NCBI RefSeq assembly: GCF_000276665.1
Contig: NW_004955433.1
Location: 11,702,962-11,766,961 of the forward strand
DNA from: Chinchilla lanigera
Taxonomy: Eukaryota > Chordata > Mammalia > Rodentia > Chinchillidae
Reading direction: 5' to 3'
DNA: 64,000 nucleotides
Within the stretch, counting starts at the first letter, position 1. Each line of letters starts with the position of its first letter. The notes beneath the pieces are model-generated. The model made no database searches, was not told where the DNA came from, and saw only the letters and a list, made by a program, of their open reading frames with translations. Positions 45,249-57,535 of the stretch are shown here, one piece after another. Position numbers and translations under genes: made by a program.

Positions 45249-48200
45249 TAAACAGACTTTAAACATTGACTTGCCCTTTTCAAGGAAGGCAGATGTTTGT
45301 GTAACCAGGAAATGAAGCTGCTCTTGACAACACTTTTCTAATAAGATGTCTCATTGCTTTTCCATCTTAAAACCAGAGTTTAAGAGCTTTGTGATTCTAA
45401 AATGAAAAGAATACCTTGCAAAATAAAGAAAGGAAGAGAGATGGAATATTTTTGCAAGAAAAATATACCACCTCACCGTAGCCTGTTAGCATGAGTACAC
45501 TGGGATTCAGAAGCTTTTATTAGGGAGTAATCATTTCTAGTTCTGTTATAGCATTATCCAAAAGCTTCCCAAAGTCTGTGTACAGTCTTGTGCCTTGGAA
45601 CCTGTTCAGCCTCAAGTAGAGAATGAACTGAGCTTATGAGACCAATAAGATGGTATGAACATAGGCCAGGTAACAGAGCTTTTTTTTCTACTAGTTTTAA
45701 AGACTTGAAAAGGGTCATTAACTTTCAAGCCAATGAACAATCTTTAAAGTTTTGGAGCTCTACTTTCTAATCATACTTTTTATTTCACATTTACACATAG
45801 CTTGTCTTGAATGAAGCTTTAATAGTCAGTTGCTGCTTATAACTACTTAACACTAGGTTATCAGCGCCCGTTGGCAGTGTACGCTTTCAGGGATGAGGCA
45901 TGTGGAGTCAACAGCAAATTGTAACTGAGAAAGCAGATCCCTTCCGGAATGATACATGTGGTCCCTACTCCAAATCTATGGTCGGAGATTATGCATTTTG
46001 GTACCTTTTTTTTTTTTTTTTTTTTTTGCACGTGTTACTATAACCATTCCATTCACAAAATGCGGAATTGGTTCCAGGGTTTTCCTTATGACTTGAAAGA
46101 ATTCATCCATGTCCCCAGGTGACTGATCAACAAGGAAGTAACCCTATTGATGGAACAGGAGTTGTTTTGCTATTCTTCTTCCTTTTGCTGTAAAGTAGAT
46201 GTATCCTCTACTTTTGTTTCAAGGTAATTCTTAATGTGTACTTACAAGGAAAGGAAGCACATCAGTTCCTTACAGGAATAAAAACTAGTCAGGAAAACAG
46301 GTGTCATTTCTAAGACCTCATAGCCATTCACATCCAGAACTGAAATGAGACCCACTAAGAGATCTCACCTTGACTGTGATGGGGCCATTGTAGCTCTGGC
46401 CCTTTAGTTTGGTGTAGTGTGACATGAGAAATGTCTGAGCACAGGGTTTTCATTTCTTGTCTTGTAACTGCATCGAAACATGACTTCACAAAGATCTCTT
46501 CACAGACACTGACTAGAGCAGCTCCTCCCCTGGGAGAGTGGGGTCTTTAAGATATTTTGAGGGGAAGAGAAGGATTGAGAGGTCTGATCCATAACTGTAA
46601 ATCCCAGTGCTTGGGGGAGCTCATTTACACTGCAGATTTTAAGGGCTTCTTTGGAGCCATAATGGTTTGTCATGCTAAGACTCACTGGAGAACACTTAAA
46701 TGCAGATCATTGTCCCAGAGTGTTGCCAAGACCTTCAGAGAGTCTGTAATAAAGCACCTTCCTGCCGCTTACTGGGAAATCTTGGGCGAGTTTGATGCAC
46801 ACAAACCCAAGAGCGCTTTTTAGGTTTGAGCCTCTAAATTAAGTAACTAAAATTGTCAGAGCTTTTTATTTTTGTTGGGTTTTGGGGGGGCGGGTTCTCC
46901 CTCCTCTTTAAAGCAAGCTTCAGTTGTACATAGATCCCTGACTGCTGAATACATGTTGAATACATTTCTTTGCCTTTCTAATAACTCGGGGCGGGGGGCA
47001 TGTTGGTAATAGAGATGGCACAGTGTAATGAGCAAACACAATTGTCACACCGAGGGCCAGCAAAGCTTTAATTTAGAAATATAATGGAATCACATCATTT
47101 CATATGGAAATAATTCCTCCTTGCCTCCTTCCCCCGAGAGGTGAAGGAAATGTCTCTGGTGTGTGGTTAAATACCTGATAGATCAGACCTTCAGATAGGT
47201 TGGGCAGAGTAAGGCAAAGCATTTTTAAAAGCTCATGTTTTTAGCTGTCTATCCTATTTTAAGGTTCCTGTTCCCCTTCAGTATTCTGAATTAACCAGAT
47301 TGGTCCTAATCTAATATTTAATTCTTTAATGTTTGAAACCTCTGGCTGGCCTTTTCCCCCCATCTTCCATGTGGCCTATCTCTGTTAACATCTCTGCATG
47401 AATAAGGGACCATTCATTAGCCTGGATTGAGAGGAAATCACCAAAACTCTGGGCCTCATTTCTTGGGACTTGGAATCTAAGGCCCAGCAGAGCCAAATGG
47501 ATTGAAGCATCCCTCTGGGTCATAAACATAGACTGGAGGGTCAAAACACAAAATCCGGAGTCTCTTTTTGCCCAAAAATCCAAGTTTATTCACAAATGTA
47601 TTTGTTTCTGAAAATGTTAAGGTTTATTCTGATGGCTTCCCACACTGTAAAAAACAAGCTAAACTATAAAATCAGAAATAATTAACAAAGAGAATCTTTG
47701 TGCTAAGCAGAAGTCCATGAAATGGAACACTTCTATGCTATTTGACTTCTTCCAGCCTGAGTTAGATGCCCACTTACAGAACCAGCCCCTGTGACCAGGG
47801 AGTCAGACCACACCGAACACACATGGCTGCCAGGAACCTGCTACTGGAAACAGATCCACACTGGGTAGGTTAGTTCCCCAGAAGGCAGAGATGGAACACT
47901 GCCCAAAATATTTTCCACTGGACCATTCCTTGAAGGAATAAGTTAGAGTACCCAGAGTTCACTGCATTCCTCTGAAGAAGGTTGCTTTATGGCCCAAACA
48001 TAAAATTTTAGAGCAAGAAAGGAAATAAAAGTTCACTTCTAGCCCTACCCTCCCTGTCACACTGAGGAAACTAAGGCAAAGGGTAAGTCATTCACTTTCC
48101 AGAGGTTCTAAAGCTACTTACTGCTGTCTGGTGCTCATGCTTTTCATTAGGGGCATTGACCATATCCTGTCTTCAGTTTCTGCCATCTCATAGCATGTAT

Positions 48201-49605
48201 TTTAGATGTTATTTTTACCTGCTGCCTAGAAGTTTTGGTATTATAGGGGATTTATATTTGTAGTCCTTCATTTAATTGATAGTTTGTTCTATAGACTTTG
48301 ACTTAAGCAAAATATGTTTGTGAAGACAACATAGACACATGGGCAAATGTTTGAGTGATACTATTAAGGGAATAAAGCAAATGAAGGCTCATACAGTGTT
48401 TATATTAAAAACATATAAAACTATGTATGGATGTACTTATCAGCTAGACTTATTAGAATGGTGATATTGTGTGTAACTTCAAATTTTCCTTAATGCTGTC
48501 ATTCCAATGTTTTTATACTTTTAAAAAGCATCTTTAATATAAACATGCCCTGTTGTACTTCTCATCTGGAACTGCCTGGACCTGTGTGTCCAGTGTTCAT
48601 GGAGGTAAGCTTTCTGTAGTGCCAGGCATATATATTTTTGGCACAACTGGAAACTTTAGTAGTGAAGACATTAAAAATGAAATCCTCATAGCTGTGGCTA
48701 CAGCTGCATTAAATTAGGATTTAAGTGAAGACTTGGCCCCAGACAGGATGACCCACCAGAGGCAAACAGAGGATAAGATACTTTCAAGCGTGAACGGACT
48801 CAGAATCTAGGGGCTAGGGAAAACCTCATGTCATGTAACTTGACCCCTGTGGGGTTCGGAACTGTCCATAGAAGCACAGAAGATTTCAGGTATTGGGAGG
48901 CAGAACTTGGCTAATGTCCTGAGAAGGAGACGCTCCTTTCCCCTGCCTTCCTCCTTGTCTCCCTCAGAGGGCAAAACTTCAAAAGATCAGGGCTTTAGAT
49001 ATGATGTGATTTCTAATCTTTACCCAGGGCAGTCTACCTATAAAGTAGGAGCAGGCCAGCAAGAGTAGCTAGCAGCGCTTATGCAGGCAGGAAGGCCCAC
49101 TCTGGAGGTGGGGGCCTCCTGATGACATGGCTCCCTTTCTTTTCCTTCAAAAAGACAAACTGTATTTTCAGGTAGACAGAATTGGAGGGGAAGAGTCAGA
49201 ACAGAGCTGACACTACAGGTGCCACATGTAATCAGGTGCCTTTAAGCCATCAGCTCTCAGATCCCAGGAACCTGCTCTTGCTAGCTTTTGATACAGTGTG
49301 TAGCCGAGCACTGTGTGATGGTGGCTTAATGAAGATGCCCTGAGAATGTTGAGGAGGTGGAAAGGATTGTCAGAAGCAACCTCAGAGATGCCTGTGGTTC
49401 TTCAAGGGCAGGAGTCTCCCACACACATGGTGTGGGAGTAGCAGGAGGAGAATGGCGAAGAGAAAATGATTTGTCTCCTGGAAAGAAATTGGGTACAGAT
49501 CAGTGGAGGGACATGGGTTTGGGGGTGAGACTTCCACCTCTGCAAGATTTCGCCTATCTTAGCCCTGCAGGCCACTGTGGCCCATTCATTCACTGACCAA
49601 TTACT
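45249..49605. other. Gene-free stretch
   Basis: No supported gene. A T-run occupies 46,006-46,027. G-rich patches ('gggggggcgggt' near 46,885; 'ggggcggggggc' near 46,990) are present. A MIR-like scrap with 'cactgaggaaactaaggc' lies near 48.06 kb. Open frames are short and domain-free. Confidence 0.4.
49416..49438. repeat. Short inverted repeat, 9-bp perfect arms
   Basis: CTCCCACAC and GTGTGGGAG with a 5-nt loop, 'acatg'. Function unknown. Confidence 0.9.
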
Positions 49606-49609
49606 TCAT

Positions 49610-49800
49610 CAAGTTGTGGTTTTCCTTTAACAAACATCTCCTTAGCTGTGCTGAGCTCTGAGCATACAGTGGATAATGAGAGAGACATGGCCTTGTCCTC
49701 GCGGAGCTTGCTCAGACTCAGTATACTGCGATAGCTTGAGCTCTTAGTGTGTTTTAGGTTCTGTGGAGGAGCTGCAAAGAGGAACCAAACACAGTTTTCA
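49610..49800 (+). repeat. Ancient interspersed repeat, family not assigned
   Basis: 'ctgagctctgagcatacagt', 'ggataatgagagagacatgg', 'ccttgtcctcgcggagcttg' parallels the region at 59.94-60.13 kb ('gctgaggatactacaac', 'caaggtcctgccttcaagat'). Both look like the same old mammalian repeat. Confidence 0.5.
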
Positions 49801-51115
49801 AAAAGTGCAGGGGTCAGGGTGGATCATAATTATCTTGATCATAATTCTTCCAACTCACTTTTGTAGTCACTCATCAGGTCTCTCATTTCCTTCAGGAATT
49901 TGTTCTCAATGTTGAGTTCACATCTGTTTGATCTAATAGACATCCTTTTTCAAGCCCTGATTGGTCCAAAGTGCACAGAATTGCCATTGGTACCTGCTGG
50001 GTTCTTGTTTGGCCATGGTGACATTTAGCTGCTTCCCTGCAAAGCTGAGTTTGATGGGGATTTGGTTGAAGCCCTGTAAACCTTGACTCAAATTCAAGTT
50101 TCAAACCTAGTGATTGAGGAAACTGCTTAAATAGTAACATTGTTATAAAAATGTTTAAAATAGCAGAGAGTATTGTTACTTGTTTGTAGAATCATTGTGT
50201 TGAACTTTAAGCAAACAAGTAGACCCACTTGGCCATTCTGAAAACACATTGCCCTGAGGACTCTATTGCTACTTTCCTTAGCTGGTGCAGCTTTCAGGAT
50301 GGACAGTTCCCATCACGTAGGTCCACAGTCCCTGAGGAGAGAACCCCTTCTCGCTGCTCTGCTGTCCAATGTGTCCACAGTGGCAAAGGTGAAGCTATCC
50401 TGAGGCTGTGGTTCCCAGGATGTCTCTACTTCTGGGACCCTACTGGCTACATGGAAATTATGAAAATATCCAGGGCAAGAAGCTAATAAATAAGAAGTGA
50501 CAGGCATTGCATATTAGGGGATTATTGTGTACACTGACTGTTCTGTGAGGCACACACAGAAGGTTGAGGGTGTCTAGTAATCCCTTGAATGTGCTGCCTG
50601 ATATGCTGATGATACAAAAAGAAATCTGCTTGATTGGAGGAGCAAACGAGAAGATTGATGACATGTGGATGGCTGTTCCAGAACCTTCACCATGGATTTA
50701 TGGGATGTTTCTAAGAGCTTTTTCATGACCTTTGATTTCCAATGTAGTCCCCAGATCTCTGGAAAACATAAAAGAATATGTTTGAGGTTTATTCATGGTA
50801 TCAGGAATAAAGAAGCTAAGCTCTGAGTTTTTCAACTTGTGTGGGTAAAAATGGTTCACACTGGCTGCTGTCTAGGGATAGCTTCCTTTGTGGAAGGCTC
50901 TGGCAGGGAGCCCTCAATCGTGTGCTCAGTAAAGGCAAAAGTCATTTCAGTATTTTTTTCCCTAAATCATTCTACCAATGCTGCCCAAGCCATAAGTGTG
51001 TCACAGATTAATTGACCAAAAAAAAAGTGACTTGCATACTGTTGGCACTTCTGTTCTTATTAGGCTTCGAAAGAGCAGTTGGATGAAGATCACTTCTGGA
51101 AAAAGAAAAAAGCAT
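49801..51115. other. Gene-free stretch
   Basis: Nothing assignable; open frames at 49.9-50.66 kb are domain-free. Confidence 0.4.
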
Positions 51116-51119
51116 ATGT

Positions 51120-51850
51120 TACTTATTGTTTGGGGTGAATGTTTTTATGAGAAAAGGGGATGCCGCGTCATTAATAACTCTGGCACGCCATACCAATTCT
51201 CGTCGGCCCGATAGATTAAACATGAGCCCTCTCTCATTATGTCGGTAGCCGTGGAGCATTGGCTTTTCCTCCAGCCTGATATGTATTCCATGCACAGTCA
51301 AGCTTCTGAGTTGACATCTTCTTCTAAAATTGTTTGGCTGTAATAAATATAAAACTTTCACCACTGATGTAAAGCATTGCTGGTTGGCATTATTTCCTAC
51401 CCCCTTTTAATTATTCCTGACACTGTGGAGAAACATCTAATATAAATCTGTAATGTGCACTGATGACAAACTACACGGTTGAAGGACCATGTAATTTCTC
51501 CACAATTAATTAAAGTGCATGGAGATTTTTTTTTCCTCTTTCTTTCTTTCTTTCTATTTTTTTCCCCCCAGCAGCCAGATGCCACTGACTGGCTCAAATA
51601 ACATTGCTGTCAACTGTAAAAAATTAAGATCCAAACCATAAGAAAGGTACTTAGATAAAGAAACCAGATGCCAGGTTATTTGTGATACCACCGCATACAT
51701 CTTGATGTGAGCCACCATTGTTCAACATCTGTAGTTCCACAGCCTTAATTACGCACTTAACTCAGCGAGTCTGTCAGCAGTTTATTTCCACAAGTATTGT
51801 CACTTTTGTAAATCTTTTTATTAAAAATTGAATGATGCTAATCAACAAAG
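51120..51850. other. Candidate conserved non-coding block
   Basis: This is repeat-free sequence with unusual CpG retention ('gatgccgcgtcattaataac', 'ctcgtcggcccgatag', 'tatgtcggtagccgtgg') followed by AT-rich words such as 'acaattaattaaagtgc' and 'gccttaattacgcac'. Mixed CpG retention and TAATTA motifs fit an enhancer cluster. Conservation not tested. Confidence 0.4.
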
Positions 51851-51938
51851 GGAAGAGAGACAGAGACACTAAAGGCCCTTGTGCAAAAAGAAGGGGCTTC
51901 CTGTTTATGCCAGTAGTACATGCTGGTGTTTATGGGCA

Positions 51939-51959
51939 TGTGTGTGTGTGTGTGTGTGG
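51939..51959 (+). repeat. (GT)n microsatellite
   Basis: About ten GT units. Confidence 0.95.
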
Positions 51960-52206
51960 TCACTCAGGGAGGAAAAAATGCTCTGCTCCCAGTTCAGGCT
52001 GATCTACCACCTGGAATTGATCAAAAGCAAATTAATTTTCATTTTCAATTAGGAATACAATTAAGTCCAAAGTGGTGAAGGGGAAAGTTGTAATGTTTAC
52101 ATACAGCTCATATGGTGGGAAGAATTGAGGAAAAACCAGATGAAATGAAATATGTGTCTTTGTATCTTTGTATTTAATTCATGAAAGTGTTAGGGTGGTG
52201 GTTTAG

Positions 52207-52241
52207 GCAGCAGCAGCTCCTGTTGCTGCTGCTGCTGCTGC
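52207..52241 (+). repeat. CAG/CTG trinucleotide inverted repeat
   Basis: Three CAG units (52,207-52,217) face a (GCT)n run (52,225-52,241) across 7 nt. The arms pair perfectly for 11 bp, so either strand can form a CNG hairpin. Confidence 0.92.
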
Positions 52242-54029
52242 AGTTTACTTTCTTCCCTCAATCTCTTCCCTCCCTTCAGATGGAATTTAGGAAGAAGGAA
52301 GAGAGGGAGGGCAAATCTGGAGATCAAAACTCCTAGGTATCCATTCATGGGGCCCAGCCCTGTTGTTTGGAGGGCTTCTCTCCCCCCAGGATTAGGCTAT
52401 GGACCGTGGATGTGGGTGTTTTATGAAGAGTCTGCATTAGGAAACAGGAATTTGGCTTTGCATTCTGCTGGCTCTCAGTGTCAAAGCATTACCTGGCAAG
52501 TAGATCCCCCTTCCAAGTCTGGCCATCATCAGAGATATTGAGTGATTGTGTGAAAACAATCTGGCTGTTGAATGCCTGGTGTCACAGGATCCCAGCTCTT
52601 TTCACTTGACTTTTCTCTACATTCAACTGCTGCCTTTTGTTGGAGTAACTGAGTGAGGGCCTGTGGGGCAGACAGGATTCCTCCTGGCTGCCTGGGAACA
52701 GTTGGCCCAGTGTGTTCATCACCAGGGGTGGTAATTTTGGGAGCTCTGACCCTGATTTTAAGGAAAGTCAATTATTTGTCAATTATGAGTCCTAGGAATC
52801 CAGATATGAGACTCTGACGTTAAGTACCTCTTTCTCTGGTTTGGAAACAGGTTCTCTCCCAGAGCAGTTGCAGTTGCCTTGCCATAAGCATGCTGTCAAG
52901 CTGATGAGAATTTTCTAACTATCCATCTCAGAGATCAGCTTCTTTGAAAAGGCAGAGTGAGTGATAAATATTTTGTCATATGAATAACAATGAAGATAGC
53001 TTCAGATAATAGCTTACATCTTCCTAAAGTCTTCTGGGTGATGGATTAAGAAGAGAAGATTCTGAGTCATAGAAACAGCCGCTTTGGGTGAAAGATTATC
53101 CAAAGCGGTGTGGTGACCAAGAACTGCTAGTACTCCAGTCCGTATTTTACTTCAAACCACCCTTACCTTCATAGTCCCAATGCAAAGGTTTACATTTCCT
53201 CCCTGCATGGTATTTGTGCTTTAAAAGAAGATTTTATTACTTCTGCTACAGTGGAATTTCTCTTTTTACTAGACAGTTGGCATGACCGCAGCCCGAAACC
53301 TCAATGGAGTTGTTAACATGCTGGGATCAGTTTTTCCCCCTTTAAAGCTATTCTTTTCTTTTCTTTATTTTCTTAAGGGGGAGAAAAAGCTCGAACAAAT
53401 CAACAGAACTATTAACTTTCTGATTTATTTGCTACAGAGAGCAAAAAAAGTCAATGTGAAGTGACAGAGAAGCCAGAACAGACAGTATGAAAACAATCTA
53501 TGTGAAAGTTTCCAACCGAAATCGCACCACAAGCGCTTGGTTATCTGGAGATAGACATCTTCAATTTCCTGATTGCATAATAGAAATGGGATTTCTTTTT
53601 CCTCTAAAAAAAGCATTATCCATAATGTTGACATAAGTTTTCTGTGCCTTGGGTTCCAAAAAGTACTCCTCTCAAGTATCTTCTCAACTGCTAACGGCGT
53701 CCGCCATTTCTTCTCCGCCAGGGGGAGAAGGTCAGGAGTGCTAATGTGGTGGCTGGCCCATCTCCGGGCATTTAGTGAGTAGACAGATCTTCCACCATAA
53801 AGTGAAATAGCATCCAGGAAAATTAATCTGGGTATTGATTGGCAACTTAATAGTGGCACTGCCAACGAACGATATGGCTTTGTAAGTATGTCAAGGTTAG
53901 AAGTTACTGAAGATTTGAGACTGTGGTTCAGGGCAGTCCAGAGAGCAGTCATCCTGGCTGGGCCTATGCAAGGTTTTCCAGGTGCCCTGGAATGTGTGGT
54001 CTTCAGATTTACTTGGCTGCCTAAGCCGG
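52242..54029. other. Gene-free stretch
   Basis: No gene supportable. The long minus-strand open frame that spans 53,425-54,129 starts inside a B1 and has no domain. Confidence 0.4.
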
Positions 54030-54150
54030 GTGGTGCCCAGTACACTATATGGAACTTGCTACATAGCCCAGACCCAGTCTCGAACTTGTAATCCCCCTGC
54101 CTCAGCCTCAGTGCTGGGATTACAGGCATGTGCCCCCACTCTCAGCACCC
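54030..54150 (-). mobile_element. B1 SINE, diverged
   Basis: 'ttgctacatagcccagaccc', 'cgaacttgtaatccccctgc', 'ctcagcctcagtgctgggat' and 'tacaggcatgtgcccccact' are the complement of B1. The 3' end of the element is decayed. Confidence 0.8.
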
Positions 54151-56879
54151 CAGAGTTTCTGATGACTCATTTGTGACATGGAAAATTCTTGGCTTGGCCT
54201 GATAGCTGATATCACTTTGACCTTTAAAAATGTCAAAGATCCCAAAAGCAGACCTCATTTTAAAATCACCCTGTGTATGGATACTTCATTTTATTTAATA
54301 CAGTGTTTTAAAATCATATTTAAAAAGCAGCTTCTTTTGTCTCATGTGCCCTTGGCTGGGAAACAAAGAAAGTCTTTTTTAAGAGGTGTTTTACATTTTA
54401 CAACTACTGAGAGAGAACAAAGTTCTTTAATAGGTATATATGTAAGAGTTCCACATTGTAGGTTTTCAGAGATTAGGAGTTCTGGAACAGGGTTGCCTGA
54501 TAACATTGCTGAAGGGCAAAAGAATGACTGGCAACCCCAGAGGTTTAGATGCCAGAACAGAACACTCTCTAAACTTGCGGGCAACAGGAGCTTTTCTGAG
54601 ATCATATTATTCTCACCAATAATAATATCTTGCCTGGAGTGAGGGTGAGGGGTGTGCAGGATGGATCGTTCCTGTCCTGTCCTTCATGGTTATGGGCATG
54701 TAATATGTTCTTCATTGAGCCAGGCAATTGACAGAGACGCCAGTGCATTTAAGACTTGAGTCTACTGGAAATGAGTCTTGTGTTCTTGCCAGAAAGGGAT
54801 GCTTTTCTGTGTCCACCACTATCACACATCTTGATTTTTTTTTTAATCCTGACTCTTAAAACAATAATATCAAACAACTCCAGGGGAAAAAGTTAAATAT
54901 TTCCATATGAAGAGCTGATTAAATTTGTATGGTTTTCTTTTCAGTAAAAATTGATATGTGATGAAACGCAGTGCAGCTGTATGTCTGCTTTAGGCTGATG
55001 CTCCCACATCCTCTGATCTCTCTACTCAGCTCTAAGGTCCAGGGCCTGGTGCTCACGATGCTGGAGCCCCGGTCCTGACATGCCCATTTGCAGCCACTAA
55101 AGACAAAATCAGTGGTCACTGGCTTAGGTCTTTCCTTGTAGGCCACAGAGTTACTCTGTGTCATTTTATTTAATGTAGTATCCTCTTCAAGGTCAGACTG
55201 AGTCCATATGAAGCCCTAAGGTTAATGTTCCATCAGGATTCTTTCAGTTGAAAATGGGGGAAAGAACCTGCTGGAGGTTGAAGCAGGTGGTTTTATTATG
55301 GGGAAAGTGATGTGTTATGTACTGGCTTAATGTTTCTGAAAAGGTCAAGAGTCAAAGGCTTTAGTATAGTATGATCTGAGCTACAGCGAGGTGCCCTCCC
55401 TTATTTTTCTCCTGCTTCTCTTTCCTTAGTGCTGGTTCCATTTTCAGTCAAACTGTCCTCTCTTGATCGCCAAAAGGTGGCTACAGCGGTTGTCCCGCAT
55501 GGTCACATCCCTCAGAGACAGTGAGGGGCCTCATGCTGGCATTCCCAGCGGCAGTGTTCATTTGCCTCATTTCTAGCCAGAGGAGTGGGGTGGTACTGGG
55601 GCAGATAAAGATGGCTGTGCTATGAGTCAGGGAAGAAGAGGTTTCCTGGAGGGAAGCTGGGACAAGGTTACCGACTAAGCTGACTAGATACAGGAGACAA
55701 AGCCACGAATGTCCCTCACCTTACAGAGAAGGTTATTTCACCTAAGCAGTAAGACAGAGAAGTAAACCTCTGATCTGGAAACCTTAGTGCTTGGGGAAAA
55801 CCACATCACGGTTTATGTTTTCATTCTCCTTAAAATAAACGGATAAGAAGAGCAAAGGGCTTCCAGAATGTTGGTATGGATATAAGGGCTTGACTTGATT
55901 TTCCCAGTATTTGGAGTAAGTGGGTTGCTTCCTGTCATTGGTGGCCAAATGTAAAACAGTATATTTGTATTTAGCAGACTTTACAGAAGTGAAACCATCC
56001 TACTACTTCCATGATCAAAAACTGTGTCCATCTTTGCTCTGCAGAGAGGAAGTTGCCAGAGAGCCAGTGGCTCTGCCATGCTCAGACCAGGTTCAGCCCT
56101 TGCTTATCCTACATCCTTGTGACTGTGAGGTGGGCTAGCCTTTATTCTGGTCTTTATTAGCACCATGCATCCTCCATTTCTGCTGAAAGCCCCATATCTT
56201 TTATCAATGACCAGTTTTCTTATCCCTGTTCCAGCTTCCAAAGATACCTCCTGCCAGTCTTTGGTCCAAGGTTAATTTAATTTTGTGCCCTTGCTTCTCG
56301 AAGCCAGACTGCCCTGAACCATCCCAGGAGTCGTGACTCCTTTACTGTGTGCCAGGTTAGGCAGTGGAAAAATTGATAGGTGACTCTCACCCAGGGCTCC
56401 TCGTGTAGATTCCTTCGTCAGAAAACGTAAAGGTTCCTCCACTCGGGGACTTCAGTTTTATGGCAGAGAAAAAGACAAATTTGACTCTCAACATTTGTTA
56501 GGCTCCAGGGAAGTTGTTTGTGCCACAGAGCTATTATAGGTCTCTATTTGTCACCCTGAGTGTTTACTGTGGGCTCCCTTATGTCCCCCTACCCCCACCC
56601 CGACACTGAGAACCTGTCTACAAAGCATTCACCCCCTGAGGATTTCTTTCTAATTAAAATTTTACATATACTAAGTAAACAAGGGCACTTTTGAAATGTA
56701 AATTTGTCATTTTCCTAGGTAATTTAAATCAGCTCCACCTACCTGGAGACCAGTTTCTCCTTCAGCACAAAGCTGCACGTTGCTTGCTTCCCTTTAGTCC
56801 TGTGCCCCTCAGATTCCCTGTACACTTAGATCCTGGTGTGGCTTTTTTTTTTCCTTGAACACTTTCTGCAGTTTAGTTA
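54151..56879. other. Gene-free stretch
   Basis: A 154-codon open frame at 54,178-54,642 has no recognisable domain. No SINE or LINE is assignable. Confidence 0.4.
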
Positions 56880-57150
56880 TTTGTTGTAATTATCAAGTTC
56901 ATTTTTCTCTAATAGATGTGATTAAGTATATTTAGCACTGTGTAATGAGTTTTCTGCCTGGTTGCATCTTAGCTAATAAGGAATTCCTTAGCGGCATCTC
57001 TGACAGCTGCTGCGAATCCCAGGTCTGTGCTGCCGCAAGAGACCCCTTCCATGAACTGCTAGCATTAGAGAAATTAACTCCATTACACTAACCATAAAAT
57101 TGAGGCTGAAATTTGATTACTAATAGATCCTCAATTCAACTAGAAACTGT
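56880..57150. other. Candidate conserved non-coding block
   Basis: Repeat-free sequence with 'tgttgtaattatcaagttca', 'tgtgattaagtatatttagc', 'tcagctgctgcgaatccca'-like GC patches and 'gaaattaactccattac'. The pattern of AT-rich homeodomain-like words around a CpG-containing core is enhancer-like. Texture only. Confidence 0.35.
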
Positions 57151-57520
57151 GGCAATGGGGAGGTACCAGTGGGGAGGAAGGTGAATGTGTGTGAAATGCT
57201 GGTACCCACGTTTCCATCAGTGCATGTGTTCAGATATTTCCAGCCATACCTCCAGTTTATTTCCTGAGCAGGAAGGAGAGATCAGTGCCAAGCTGATGAG
57301 CTTATAAACATGCAATGATTCAGTGGGTGTGAGCTCGGAGGTCTTTGTTACTGCCATGATGATAGTGCGTTGTTATAACTGCCTGGATCTTCACTGAGCT
57401 AAGAAGCCTCCACGATGATTTGGGCCATCAAACTACATGCTATTGTCACAGGCAGTCCAGAATTGTGAGGCTAAAGTGCTGAGGACAATTAGTAATTGGT
57501 GACTGGCTGCTATGATGTAT

Positions 57521-57535
57521 CGTTGCTTAGCAACG
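57521..57535. promoter_or_regulatory. Perfect palindromic X-box-like site
   Basis: CGTTGCT-T-AGCAACG: 7-bp perfect arms around one T. The halves GTTGCT and AGCAAC match the X-box bound by RFX factors (two half-sites separated by 1-3 nt). It lies in repeat-free sequence just after 'ggacaattagtaattgg'. Binding is inferred. Confidence 0.5.

Noticed and set aside
46006..46027. Poly(T) tract as a SINE tail or polymerase III terminator
   Set aside because: No SINE body or pol III gene adjoins it on either side.
53425..54129. 234-codon open frame on the minus strand, the longest in the window
   Set aside because: Its start lies inside an inverted B1 (54,030-54,150), the rest shows no domain or coding bias, and no splice or promoter context supports it.
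54178..54642. 154-codon open frame on the plus strand
   Set aside because: No recognisable domain, no context, and an overlapping open frame on the other strand of similar quality.
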